A stretch of DNA of 64,000 nt from Sporosarcina sp. FSL K6-1508 (GCF_038007465.1 NZ_JBBOXF010000001.1:372001-436000); one strand, 5' to 3'; shown: positions 8,358 to 16,868, counted from the first letter of the stretch. Notes: generated by a model from the sequence alone, not told the origin. Made by a program: numbers and translations.

Positions 8358-8530
8358 TGTTTAGTATCCCCTTTCTTCTGTTCAAATTGCAAACAGTCCA
8401 TGCCGGACGATCTTTTGACAACGACCGAAGGCATCTCCCGCGTCTTAAATCCATATGCTTTACATCCACGCGGATTCCGCTGCTCCCACGTTATGAAGAA
8501 ATATTGGCATTGAAAACAATTTACTGCCAC
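8354..8530 (-). CDS. 58-residue Cys4 protein between ung and ywdI
   Basis: An unbroken frame from GTG 8530 to TGA 8354-8356 encodes 58 residues starting MAVNCFQCQYFFITW. Four cysteines (C5, C8, C23, C46), the first two as CxxC, suggest a small zinc-ribbon-like fold. A GAGGTTG site lies upstream of the GTG, the gene starts 48 nt past the ung stop, and its TGA overlaps the GTG of ywdI. The segment RGCKAYGFKTREMPS looks conserved in character, and from memory similar short proteins follow ung in other Bacillales. The pathway is not known. Confidence 0.75.
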   Translation of the reverse strand: MAVNCFQCQYFFITWEQRNPRGCKAYGFKTREMPSVVVKRSSGMDCLQFEQKKGDTKQ

Positions 8531-8578
8531 TTGCGATCAACCTCTTTTCATCCAACTTTAGCACGGCGGCCGCGCTAG

Positions 8579-9265
8579 TTAAAGTACCCCGCCTGTTCGA
8601 CACCAGTCAATCGGTGGTTCATCCCACGACTTGAGTAGCTGATTCGTCTTCGTATACGGACGGCTGCCGATAAAACCGCGACTTGCACTCAGCGGGCTTG
8701 GATGAACCGATTCGATAATTGCATGAAGTGATGTATTGATCAGTTTCTTTTTTTCCTGAGCCGGACGTCCCCATAAGACGAAGACAATCGGTTTCTCTCT
8801 ATCCGACAATTGCCGGATCACTTCGTCCGTGAATGTCTCCCAACCTTGCTTGCGGTGTGAATGAGCCCGCCCTTGCCTTACGGTAAGCACCGTATTCAGC
8901 ATCAGGACACCCTGCTCTGCCCATCCCGTCAGTGTTCCGTTTTCAGGAAGTGGACAGCCGACATCAGAAGAAAGCTCCTTAAACATGTTGCGCAGACTCG
9001 GCGGTATCTTGACACCGGGCTTCACTGAAAAACTTAATCCATGTGCCTGTCCCGGTCCGTGATAAGGGTCCTGTCCTAAAATGACGACCTTCACATCATT
9101 GAAAGGTGTCAATTTGAACGCAGTCCATAAATCTTCCATCTGCGGATAAATCGTTTCCTCTGCATATTCTATTTTCAGGAATTCACGTAGCTTACTATAA
9201 TAGGGTTTCTCAAATTCATCATTCAGGACGTCATCCCAATCATTTTTAAAAAGCTTGTTATGCAC
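8579..9265 (-). CDS. ung: Uracil-DNA glycosylase (family 1)
   Basis: The 228-residue enzyme excises uracil from DNA in base-excision repair. Both family-1 signatures are complete: GQDPYHG (water-activating Asp) near residue 64 and HPSPLSA (uracil-binding His) near residue 188. Length is as in Bacillus. The DUF4230 gene ends only 6 nt before its ATG, so the genes from 10054 down to about 7600 probably form one operon: DUF4230, ung, Cys4 protein, ywdI, ywdK. Confidence 0.96.
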   Translation of the reverse strand: MHNKLFKNDWDDVLNDEFEKPYYSKLREFLKIEYAEETIYPQMEDLWTAFKLTPFNDVKVVILGQDPYHGPGQAHGLSFSVKPGVKIPPSLRNMFKELSSDVGCPLPENGTLTGWAEQGVLMLNTVLTVRQGRAHSHRKQGWETFTDEVIRQLSDREKPIVFVLWGRPAQEKKKLINTSLHAIIESVHPSPLSASRGFIGSRPYTKTNQLLKSWDEPPIDWCRTGGVL

Positions 9266-9271
9266 AATTCC

Positions 9272-10054
9272 TCACTCCTTGAATTCAATTGTCACATCAT
9301 AGCCCGCGAATGAAAACATTTCACGCAGCGTCTTCTCTGCATTTTGTTGCGCCATTTTCAAGACACCTTGTCCAGCAGTTTCTTCCAATATAAGCTCTTT
9401 TGCTTCTGCAGCAAGTTCATAGGCCTCTTCTATATTCGCCTTTTCTCGGAATACACCTTCGTACGAATACACTTCCACTTTATCGAAAAAGATTTCTGCT
9501 CCACCTAAAAAAGTAGCTGGCGGCAAGGTAAGTTTTGCCGTTTTCTTCACTTCATCGACGGAAACATCACTTTCTGTCAGGCCTGACATGTCGACGCCTG
9601 CTTTCACTGATCCAGGAATGACGACTAATAACTGTCGTTTCGTTCCCGGCAAATTGAGTCCTATGCTTTGTCCAAACAATGTATTATCTTGTCGTTCAAT
9701 AATAACTTTCGTATATGCTTCGGCTGTTGCAAGTTCGTTCAAATCTTGAATTTGTTCAAGGAATGCGCCTTTCTGTTCTGTAAACGTGCTCCCTTGTTTC
9801 AATATGAAGAACGTCAAAAAAGGCAAGGCAACTATCAGCAGCAAGATAAGAAGTGCAATTGCAATGAAAGGCTTTTTCCAGACTGAAAAAAAGGCTTTCC
9901 CGACACGCCAAAATCCGGATGGACGGTCTTCTACTTCTTCCATAGTCACCGCAGTTTCCTCTTCAGAAGCTTTCAATTCTTTCAGCAACCGTTCGATTTC
10001 ATCTATTTTCTTTTCCTCCGCCATTTCATCCCTCTTTTCCTCTTTATCCGACAT
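9272..10054 (-). CDS. DUF4230 membrane-anchored protein
   Basis: The 260-residue protein begins with about 45 very acidic, coiled-coil-like residues. One membrane helix follows (about 66-88, IAIALLILLLIVALPFLTFF), then an extracytoplasmic domain with the DUF4230 pattern (VIIERQDNTLFGQSIGLNLPG... VDEVKKTAKLTLPPATF). The topology is N-in. It is the first gene of the ung operon. The family has no established function. Confidence 0.75.
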   Translation of the reverse strand: MSDKEEKRDEMAEEKKIDEIERLLKELKASEEETAVTMEEVEDRPSGFWRVGKAFFSVWKKPFIAIALLILLLIVALPFLTFFILKQGSTFTEQKGAFLEQIQDLNELATAEAYTKVIIERQDNTLFGQSIGLNLPGTKRQLLVVIPGSVKAGVDMSGLTESDVSVDEVKKTAKLTLPPATFLGGAEIFFDKVEVYSYEGVFREKANIEEAYELAAEAKELILEETAGQGVLKMAQQNAEKTLREMFSFAGYDVTIEFKE

Positions 10055-10137
10055 ACTCTTATACGTTTACATTATAGGAAATTGGCGGTTCAAACAACTA
10101 GAAAGACATGGTAGGATTGTCTGAGGGGGAATGCGAC

Positions 10138-10404
10138 ATGGCTGATATGCAATTACGGGAGAAGATGAAAAAAGTTTCTGAAGCCGCAAAACATGGTAAC
10201 CTTATGCCAGAACGCTCTAAAAATGCAGGACTCATCGTTTTCCTAATCCTCAGCGGGTGCGGAATTATCATCATGTTCGCACTTGCCATAGGACTTATCC
10301 TAAATAAGTATTTTATAGGTGCTACTGTGATTTTTGGTATTGTGGCCCTACTCATATACTCCATTTATAAAATAATGAAAGCCGATAACATCGGACAATT
10401 GTAA
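10138..10404 (+). CDS. Small two-helix membrane protein
   Basis: From ATG 10138 (GAGGGGGAA upstream) the product has 88 residues. A charged N-terminal 30 residues (MADMQLREKMKKVSEAAKHG) precede two hydrophobic helices at about 34-58 and 60-80. The frame extends upstream to 10108 but without a ribosome site. It lies divergent from the DUF4230 gene and 61 nt before pdxK. No family is recognised. Confidence 0.6.
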   Translation: MADMQLREKMKKVSEAAKHGNLMPERSKNAGLIVFLILSGCGIIIMFALAIGLILNKYFIGATVIFGIVALLIYSIYKIMKADNIGQL

Positions 10405-10465
10405 TTTCCGATTTTTTTGATAAGATTAGGTTAGAATTTATTCAAAAAAAGGAGAGCTACCCATT

Positions 10466-11299
10466 ATGACGCTTAAAAAGACTTTAACTATCGCAGGATC
10501 CGATACATCAGGCGGCGCTGGTATTGCGGCGGACTTAAAAACATTCCAAGAGCACGGCACATACGGCATGACGGCAATTACAGTCATCGTGACGATGGAT
10601 CCGGATAATAATTGGTCACACGGCGTTTACTCCTTGCCGGTCGATGTCTTAAAAGCACAAATCAAAACTGCACTTTCAACAGGAATCGATGCGATTAAGA
10701 CGGGCATGCTCAGCACAGAAGAAATTATCAAAATCGCTGGCAACGCGATTTCAGAATCAGGGCTAAGTCACGTAGTCATTGACCCTGTTATGGTTTGTAA
10801 AGGTGAAGATGAAGTGTTGAACCCCGGCACAGTCGACGCCATGATTGAATTTCTTCTTCCAAAAGCGGAAATCGTCACACCGAACTTGTTTGAAGCCGGG
10901 CAGCTTGCCGGTATGAAAACACCGAAAACCATTGATGATATGAAAGCGGCCGCAGAAAAAATCCATTCTCTTGGCGCTCGCAATGTTGTCATCAAAGGCG
11001 GCAAACAGCTTGAACACGATAAAGCAGTGGATTTGTTCTATGATGGTACTACGTTCACCCTTCTTAAAACGGAGAAAACAGATACAACTTACAATCACGG
11101 TGCAGGCTGTACGTTTGCTGCAGCAATTACAGCGAACCTCGCAAATGGCCTAGACGTGAAAGAATCCGTTTTGGAAGCTAAAAAGTTCGTTTCAGCTGCA
11201 ATTGCAAACGGCTGGAAACTGAACGAATATGTTGGACCTGTTATGCATGGAGCTAAAAGTCGTTTCGGTGCACCTGAAATTACAACAACTGAAATTTAA
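10466..11299 (+). CDS. pdxK: Pyridoxine/hydroxymethylpyrimidine kinase, PdxK type
   Basis: The 277-residue ribokinase-fold enzyme matches B. subtilis PdxK (YwdB, earlier called ThiD), which phosphorylates pyridoxine, pyridoxal and pyridoxamine in B6 salvage and can act on HMP. IAGSDTSGGAGIAADLKTF near the N-terminus is the substrate motif. VMVCKGEDEVLNP and the anion-hole loop NHGAGCTFAA, with the catalytic cysteine in GAGC, follow the PdxK rather than the ThiD pattern. AGGAGAG precedes the ATG. A hairpin terminator follows. Confidence 0.9.
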   Translation: MTLKKTLTIAGSDTSGGAGIAADLKTFQEHGTYGMTAITVIVTMDPDNNWSHGVYSLPVDVLKAQIKTALSTGIDAIKTGMLSTEEIIKIAGNAISESGLSHVVIDPVMVCKGEDEVLNPGTVDAMIEFLLPKAEIVTPNLFEAGQLAGMKTPKTIDDMKAAAEKIHSLGARNVVIKGGKQLEHDKAVDLFYDGTTFTLLKTEKTDTTYNHGAGCTFAAAITANLANGLDVKESVLEAKKFVSAAIANGWKLNEYVGPVMHGAKSRFGAPEITTTEI

Positions 11300-11310
11300 T
11301 CAATACATGC

Positions 11311-11343
11311 AACGGCCGGAAGATCATTTCCAGGCCGTTTTTA
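11311..11343 (+). terminator. pdxK terminator
   Basis: A 7-bp stem AACGGCC/GGCCGTT (11311-11317 / 11333-11339) is followed by TTTTTA. Confidence 0.75.
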
Positions 11344-11356
11344 CATTGCACAGACT

Positions 11357-11682
11357 TCAGGCGCCTGCGTATTTCCTACTGTCTAGCTCCGGCGCCTAGA
11401 GGCTCGGGTCATAAGTCAGCCCAGCTACTCGGCAAAGGACGCCGCTTCGCCGGTCTGCCATATGCCTGTCGCCTCTACCAAGGCGCTTGCGCTTTTCTTA
11501 TTGTCTAGCTCCGGCGCCTAGAGGCTCGGGTCATAAGTCAGCCCAGCTACTCGGCAAAGGACGCCGCTTCGCCGGTCTGCCATATGCCTGTCGCCTCTAC
11601 CAAGGCGCTTGCGCATTTCTTAGTGTCTAGCTCCAGCGCCTAGCCCCTCGGGTCTACCAAGGCGCTTGCGCATTTCTTATTG
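11357..11682. repeat. Tandem copies of the dispersed ~120-bp intergenic repeat
   Basis: Two complete units of exactly 122 bp (11381-11502 and 11503-11624) are nearly identical. A partial tail of a unit precedes them, and a third copy (11625 to about 11681) has lost its middle. Each unit begins GTCTAGCTCCGGCGCCTAG and contains CTCGGGTCATAAGTC and CATATGCCTGTCGCC. The same family recurs at 21140, 31562, 43801 and 50553. It carries no sensible frame and fills the gap between the pdxK terminator and yojF. Confidence 0.9.
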
Positions 11683-11760
11683 AAACAGACAAATCGCATT
11701 CAACAGTCCTTTTCTATATACTGAAGAGAAGCATTGTTACAGTTTTAAGGAGGGCTATTC

Positions 11761-12111
11761 ATGGAATTAGTAAAACCAGATCATTTACAAGAACTCATAA
11801 CTTCTTTCGCGAACAAAGACGTGTACATCCATCTCGAAACGACGAACGGTTCCTATGCCGCTCATTTCAATGAAAATGTATTTAACGCGGGTGCATTCAT
11901 CCGCAATATCGTCATCAAATTCGAACTTGGAAAAGTAGCCGGCGACTCGCCTCACCGTATCGGTCTGAAACTTCCATCCGGTTGGATTTACGCGCAGGGT
12001 ATCACACATTATAAACTCGATGAACACGGGCGTCTGCTTATGGCAGGACTCGATGCGGAAGGTAAACTTGCAGTCGCACTTGAAATCAGCGAGACACCGT
12101 TCACATATTAA
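11761..12111 (+). CDS. yojF: YojF family protein (DUF1806)
   Basis: The 116-residue protein matches YojF, encoded directly before bshB2 in Bacillus. It is a small beta-rich cytosolic protein (YIHLETTNGSYAAHF, FIRNIVIKFELG). AGGAGGG lies 8 nt upstream of the ATG, and bshB2 begins 19 nt after the stop. Its role is unproven; the fixed pairing suggests a link to bacillithiol synthesis or to the partner deacetylase. Confidence 0.9.
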   Translation: MELVKPDHLQELITSFANKDVYIHLETTNGSYAAHFNENVFNAGAFIRNIVIKFELGKVAGDSPHRIGLKLPSGWIYAQGITHYKLDEHGRLLMAGLDAEGKLAVALEISETPFTY

Positions 12112-12130
12112 TTAAGGAGGCTATTTTTTT

Positions 12131-12814
12131 ATGATTAAGAAAGAACGTCACGTACTTGTCATATTCCCCCACCCTGATGATGAAGCATTCGGCGTCTCGG
12201 GCACTATTTCTTCTTACCGGGATATGGGCGTACCGGTCACATACGCCTGTTTAACATTGGGTGAAATGGGACGAAACTTAGGCAATCCGCCTTTCGCGAA
12301 CCGCGAGACATTGCCTCAAATACGAAAAGAAGAACTTCAAAAAGCATGTGCTGCAATGGGGATCGATGATCTGCGCATGATGGGATTCAGGGATAAAACA
12401 GTCGAATTCGAAGATGATGAAAAAATGGTGAAACTCGTTTCAGATTTAATCGAAGAAACGAATCCTTCACTTGTCATCTCATTCTATCCAGGTCTTGCTG
12501 TCCACCCTGACCACGATGCAACTGCACGCGCAGTTGTGCGTGCAATCCGAAGAATGCCGGAAACAGAACGCCCGGCGCTTTACACACTCGCCTTCGCGAA
12601 TAATACAGCTGAAGTCCTGGGTGAGCCCGATGTCATTCACGATGTTACAGCTAACGCCGATAAAAAAATCGCAACGCTGAATGCTCACGCGTCTCAGACC
12701 GTTTGGATGATGAAAGAGATGGAAGTAAAGTGGGCAGCGAAAGATCCTGAAGCGCTTAAATGGCTAAATTACGAGCGTTTTTATACGTATAAGTGGGATC
12801 GGGATTTTGAGTAA
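12131..12814 (+). CDS. bshB2: Bacillithiol biosynthesis deacetylase BshB2
   Basis: The 227-residue LmbE-like zinc deacetylase removes the acetyl group of GlcNAc-malate in bacillithiol synthesis. The metal motif PHPDDE lies at about residues 13-18, and the third histidine is in HPDHDATARAV. LGEMGRNLGNPPFANRETLPQIRKEEL is the family's substrate region. It is paired with yojF as in B. subtilis (yojF-yojG). AAGGAGG precedes the ATG and a strong terminator follows. Confidence 0.93.
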   Translation: MIKKERHVLVIFPHPDDEAFGVSGTISSYRDMGVPVTYACLTLGEMGRNLGNPPFANRETLPQIRKEELQKACAAMGIDDLRMMGFRDKTVEFEDDEKMVKLVSDLIEETNPSLVISFYPGLAVHPDHDATARAVVRAIRRMPETERPALYTLAFANNTAEVLGEPDVIHDVTANADKKIATLNAHASQTVWMMKEMEVKWAAKDPEALKWLNYERFYTYKWDRDFE

Positions 12815-12869
12815 AAAGACTGCATTATAAATTTGCTGTCTAAATGGCACAACTCAATAAATCATTTAT

Positions 12870-12910
12870 AAAAAGGGACTACAAATCGTATTGATTTTAG
12901 TCCCTTTTTA
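12870..12910 (+). terminator. bshB2 terminator
   Basis: Stem AAAAGGGACT/AGTCCCTTTT (12871-12880 / 12899-12908) has an inner AAATC/GATTT helix and a T-run. Confidence 0.85.
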
Positions 12911-13106
12911 GAGCGTTTATTTACTGAACTAATTATAACTTCCCCTGATTTAAATCCGTTAGCACTGATAGCTATAAGGTATTCAAAAAACAATGGACTG
13001 AAAATTTATAATAGTATATACTTTATTTATAAAGGGATAAAACAATATAATATGTATAATTATTCACTGTATACATGTTATACTGTTATAAAAAGGGGAA
13101 GATAAA

Positions 13107-14459
13107 ATGAAAAAGTTCGCGTTATCCACATGGTTCTATTTTTTAGTTCCGTCGATTCTCGGTATTCTGTTGTTCATGGTGCCGATGAAGTATGCCGGAG
13201 ACTGGAAAATACCAATTGCCATATTTGCAGATTTACTATCAACTTCTATTGCTCCGGTCATGCCTTGGGTTGCTACGGTTACGCTAATTATCGCGGCACT
13301 CGGTTCGATTGTATTTCTGGGCATTTCAAAGGACCGGGTAAAACCGTCTTTTATAACAAACTTATTTAAAGTGTCACTCTTCTGGACAATCGTTCGGATT
13401 ATCGGAGCTATTTTAGCTTTACTTACGGTTCTTCAAGTGGGTCCGAAAGCAGTTTGGAGTGAAAATACAGGTGGACTTCTATTAAGTGAAACCGGACTTG
13501 TTACATTCCTGTTTACAATCTTTTTATTCGCAGGAATCCTTTTGCCGCTTCTTCTGAATTTCGGATTACTCGAATTTTTCGGGACGATGATGGTGAAGAT
13601 CATGCGCCCCGTATTCAAAATACCAGGCCGTTCTTCAATCGATGCACTGACATCCTGGATTGGAGATGGAACAATTGGTGTCTTGCTGACAAGTAAACAG
13701 TATGAAGAGGGTTTTTATACGAAAAAAGAAGCAGCGATTATCGGGACAACTTTCTCTGTTGTGTCGATCACCTTTTCGATTATCATTATTGAAGAAGTGG
13801 GACTCGGCTCTTATTTCCTGCCATTTTACGGCACAGTCGTTTTAACGGGACTTGTCCTTGCATTCATTATGCCGCGGATTTATCCTCTTTCAAAAAAGAA
13901 GGAAGAATACATAGATGGCAGGCCATTTACAGGTGATGAGGAGAAATTACCAGAAGGATACAACTCCTTCACACACGGTCTTGAAAATGCATTAATAACT
14001 GCAAATAAAAACCGTTCAATGGTTAAAACATTTTCAGAAGGTCTGAAAAATGTCCTTGATATGTGGGTTGGTGTTATCCCGGTTGTTATGGCCTTCGGGA
14101 CGATTGCACTGATTCTGGCAGAGTATACAAGTGTCTTCACGATTTTAGGGAAACCGTTTGTACCGATTCTGTCTATCCTCGGTATACCTGAGGCGGCAGA
14201 GGCAGCACAACTTATGGTTGTTGGATTCACGGACATGTTCCTTCCAGTAATCCTTGCAAATGGTCTAATTACATCTGAGTTGACCTTGTTCGTTGTTGCC
14301 ACTGTTTCAGTAACACAACTCATTTTCATGGCAGAAGTTGGGGGACTTCTGCTAGGCTCAAAGATTCCGGTAAACTTTTTTGAACTTGTTGTTATTTTCC
14401 TCTTGCGTACGGTGATTTCATTGCCGATTATCGCGGGGGTAGCACATTTGTTATTTTAA
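13107..14459 (+). CDS. YjiH family transporter (nucleoside-gate domain)
   Basis: The 450-residue protein has about eleven hydrophobic helices and the gate-domain signature shared by YjiH and spore maturation SpmA/SpmB relatives (PGRSSIDALTSWIGDGTIGVLLTSKQYEEGFYTKKEA). A central loop at about residues 262-300 is charged and cytosolic. AGGGGAAG precedes the ATG. Members of the family are thought to move small solutes, but the substrate here is unknown. It is monocistronic, with a terminator 11 nt after the stop. Confidence 0.8.
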   Translation: MKKFALSTWFYFLVPSILGILLFMVPMKYAGDWKIPIAIFADLLSTSIAPVMPWVATVTLIIAALGSIVFLGISKDRVKPSFITNLFKVSLFWTIVRIIGAILALLTVLQVGPKAVWSENTGGLLLSETGLVTFLFTIFLFAGILLPLLLNFGLLEFFGTMMVKIMRPVFKIPGRSSIDALTSWIGDGTIGVLLTSKQYEEGFYTKKEAAIIGTTFSVVSITFSIIIIEEVGLGSYFLPFYGTVVLTGLVLAFIMPRIYPLSKKKEEYIDGRPFTGDEEKLPEGYNSFTHGLENALITANKNRSMVKTFSEGLKNVLDMWVGVIPVVMAFGTIALILAEYTSVFTILGKPFVPILSILGIPEAAEAAQLMVVGFTDMFLPVILANGLITSELTLFVVATVSVTQLIFMAEVGGLLLGSKIPVNFFELVVIFLLRTVISLPIIAGVAHLLF

Positions 14460-14470
14460 TGAAGTATGGC

Positions 14471-14503
14471 GAGGCCCTGCAGATTGTTGCGGGGTCTTTT
14501 TTG
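14471..14503 (+). terminator. Terminator of the YjiH gene
   Basis: Stem GCCCTGCA (14474-14481) pairs with TGCGGGGT (14488-14495) including G-U pairs, followed by a run of six T. Confidence 0.75.
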
Positions 14504-14521
14504 TGGAGATAAATGGGGTTA

Positions 14522-14862
14522 TGGTCGGGTTTTGCGGGGGATATGAGCGGTCTTGCTTGGGATACGATCGGTCTTGGGAGAGATATGAGCGGTCTCGTGT
14601 GGGATACGATCGGTCTTGGGGGGGATATGAGTGGTCTTCCGCGGGATACGATCGGTCTTGGGGAGATATGAGCGGTCTCGTGTGGGATACGATCGGTCTT
14701 GCGGGAAATATGAGCGGTCTCGTGTGGGATACGATCGGTCTTGGGAGAGATATGAACGGTCTCGTGTGGGATACGATCGGTCTTGGGGGAGATATGAGCG
14801 GTCTTCCGCGGGATACGATCGGTCTTGGGGAGATATGAGCGGTCTCGCCCGGGATATGGTTA
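14522..14862. repeat. Phased 21-bp array (16 units, 42-bp dimers)
   Basis: Sixteen CGGT-type anchors, from 14548 to 14840, are spaced 21 bp apart except for two 20-bp steps. Units alternate between ATATGAGCGGTCT and ATACGATCGGTCT, giving a 42-bp higher-order period. Because 21 is a multiple of three the array shows long open frames rich in YDRS/YERS, which are not believed. It lies between the yjiH and tdh terminators of a convergent gene pair. Confidence 0.92.
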
Positions 14863-14896
14863 CCGCAATAATAAATTCCTTATTTCATTACAAGAT

Positions 14897-14926
14897 AAAA
14901 GCCGCAGGTTAAAAACTGCGGCTTTC
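14897..14926 (-). terminator. tdh terminator
   Basis: A 10-bp stem AAAGCCGCAG/CTGCGGCTTT (14898-14907 / 14916-14925) is followed on the minus strand by TTTTATCTT. Confidence 0.85.
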
Positions 14927-14929
14927 TAA

Positions 14930-15874
14930 TTAGGCATTCAATTTTATTTTCAGTTTTGACAGCATGTCCACTGTCATTTTATCCAAATCGTAGTTCGCTT
15001 TGAATCCCCATTCGTTTATAGCGGCTGTCGGATCTATGGAATCTGGCCAGCTATCGGCAATCGCTTGGCGTACTGGATCTACGTCATAAGCAATCTCAAA
15101 TGTAGGGATCTGTTTTTTAATGGATGCTGCAATTTGAGACGGTTCAAAACTCATCGCTGTTACATTAAATGCATTACGGTGAATCAGTTTTGTAGAATCT
15201 GCTTCCATTAAATCAACAATCGCTTGTAACGCATCGGGCATATACATCATATCCATGCGTGTTCCTTCTGCAATATAGGAAGTGTACTTGCCTTCTTCAA
15301 GCGCTTTGTAATAAATGTCGACCGCATAGTCTGTCGTTCCGCCGCCCGGTTGTGCCACATATGAAATCAGTCCTGGGAACCGGACACCACGTGTATCGAG
15401 TCCAAATTTGTGAAAATAGTAATCGCAGAGTAATTCACCCGCGACTTTATTGACGCCATACATGGTTGTCGGTCGTTGCAAAGTATCTTGCGGTGTATCT
15501 TTTTTCGGTGTTGACGGTCCAAATGCCCCGATTGAACTCGGCGTGAAAAACTGCATATCCAGTTCACGCGACACCTCAAGTGCGTTCATAAGCCCGCCCA
15601 TATTAAGATTCCACGCAAACAGCGGTTCATCTTCTGCCTTTGCAGATAACAATGCCGCCATGTGCATCATTGTATCCGCACCAAAATCCTTCGCAAGCGT
15701 ATGCATGTCAGTTGCATTCGTCACATCAAGGACCTCAAATGGCCCTTCTGTTGCTGAATCCATGCGCCGTATATCCGTTGCCAATACATTTTCCGTACCA
15801 TATTCTGAGCGAAGCTTTGTAATTAATTCTGAACCGATTTGACCTAAAGCTCCAGTTACCATGATTTTCTTCAT
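14930..15874 (-). CDS. tdh: NAD-dependent L-threonine 3-dehydrogenase, SDR/epimerase type
   Basis: The 314-residue product starts MKKIMVTGALGQIGSEL, with the Rossmann GxxGxxG motif. YGVNK (Y..K) is the extended-SDR catalytic pair. RMDMMYMPDA and FPGLISYVAQPGGGTTDYAVDIYYKAL are typical of short-chain threonine dehydrogenases, which make 2-amino-3-ketobutyrate. The nine residues upstream in the frame were dropped in favour of the ATG with AGCGGGGA upstream. Its partner enzyme Kbl is encoded on the same strand at 17378, but an opposite-strand gene and a repeat array now separate them. It is a different family from the zinc Tdh of B. subtilis. Confidence 0.87.
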   Translation of the reverse strand: MKKIMVTGALGQIGSELITKLRSEYGTENVLATDIRRMDSATEGPFEVLDVTNATDMHTLAKDFGADTMMHMAALLSAKAEDEPLFAWNLNMGGLMNALEVSRELDMQFFTPSSIGAFGPSTPKKDTPQDTLQRPTTMYGVNKVAGELLCDYYFHKFGLDTRGVRFPGLISYVAQPGGGTTDYAVDIYYKALEEGKYTSYIAEGTRMDMMYMPDALQAIVDLMEADSTKLIHRNAFNVTAMSFEPSQIAASIKKQIPTFEIAYDVDPVRQAIADSWPDSIDPTAAINEWGFKANYDLDKMTVDMLSKLKIKLNA

Positions 15875-16067
15875 TATTAAAAATTCCCCGCTTTCAAACA
15901 TTTGTATTTATGGAGAGTACACACCTATTAGAGTTTTATCATTTCATTGATTCCATTGCTTTAATTCATTATAAAACGTTCTCCTAGAAAAGACAACGTC
16001 ATTTCACATCTCGATGAATACCCGTCAGACTTTTCTGGTATAATTAAAGAAAAACTTGAGGTGTATG

Positions 16068-16736
16068 ATGCTGAAAAATAAGCCTTCTATCTTTTCAAAA
16101 GTCTTTAAATTTGTCCTGCTGATTGCGGTAGGAATTCTTCTTACATTTGTACTCATTTCAAATGGGGTGCCAAAGTGGATTGTATTCCTTATTGTCCTTG
16201 CCCTGTATTTTTCAGTGTCGATTCTTTGGCCGATGTATATCATTTACAAGTCTACATCGCTCCGTGCAATCGACCGCTACATTGCCAGTAATTATAAAAA
16301 ACCGATTTTTGGTTATTCATATGCTTTGGCACATGGGGACAAGCGGGATGTAGAAAATGCATTGAAACGGATTATGAATACCTATCAACAACAAGATATG
16401 GCTGATATCTATGGTGCAAATCTCGCCTTATTCCAAAACAATCCAAAGCACCTTTTAGAGCATGCGGAAAAAATCAACGGTCAGGAATATAAAGATTATT
16501 ATCTAGGTCATACTTATGTGATGAATGGTAATTTTGAAAGAGCCCACGAGCATTTAGCTAAGTTGCACACGCCTTGGATGATTCATTCATTAAAAGCCTA
16601 CGCTGCCCATAAACGCGGGAATCCGGTAACGTTTCGCCAAGAAGCAGATCAATCCATTAAAAGCGCAATCGGCATGCAACGATTTGTTATGCATCACACG
16701 ATGAATCGTTTTGAAAATGGAGACTTTAATATTTAG
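16068..16736 (+). CDS. Membrane-anchored protein with helical repeat-like C-terminus
   Basis: From ATG 16068 (GAGGTG upstream) the product has 222 residues. Two hydrophobic helices (about 12-33 and 37-62) precede a soluble alpha-helical part with TPR-like pairs (FGYSYALAHGDKRDVENALKRIM, YYLGHTYVMNGNFERAHEHLAKL). No family is recognised. ATG 16065 is possible but too close to the ribosome site. It is transcribed opposite to the tdh and kbl genes that flank it. Confidence 0.65.
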   Translation: MLKNKPSIFSKVFKFVLLIAVGILLTFVLISNGVPKWIVFLIVLALYFSVSILWPMYIIYKSTSLRAIDRYIASNYKKPIFGYSYALAHGDKRDVENALKRIMNTYQQQDMADIYGANLALFQNNPKHLLEHAEKINGQEYKDYYLGHTYVMNGNFERAHEHLAKLHTPWMIHSLKAYAAHKRGNPVTFRQEADQSIKSAIGMQRFVMHHTMNRFENGDFNI

Positions 16737-16742
16737 TGTATA

Positions 16743-16771
16743 AAAAAGCCTTTAGTTTAGGGCTTTTTCCT
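16743..16771 (+). terminator. Terminator of the 16068 gene
   Basis: Stem AAAAAGCC/GGCTTTTT (about 16743-16750 / 16760-16767), just after the stop codon. Confidence 0.75.
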
Positions 16772-16868
16772 TTTTATAAGTATGTGCTTTGTTCGTTGAT
16801 GTTACTCCATTTTCATTAAGAGCAGAGCTTTTTCTCCGCTTCACCACGATGTTCGGGTAGATTGATAT

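Noticed and set aside
8348..8578. 76-codon plus-strand frame between ywdI and ung
   Set aside because: The minus strand here holds a better gene with GTG start, ribosome site, four cysteines and a coupled stop.
12815..13106. Riboswitch upstream of the YjiH transporter
   Set aside because: After the bshB2 terminator the DNA is AT-rich and shows no conserved aptamer that I recognise.
14503..14912. Overlapping plus-strand frames of 93-111 codons rich in YDRS/YERS
   Set aside because: They are products of the 21-bp array, whose unit is a multiple of three; two frames are open at once and no ribosome site precedes them.
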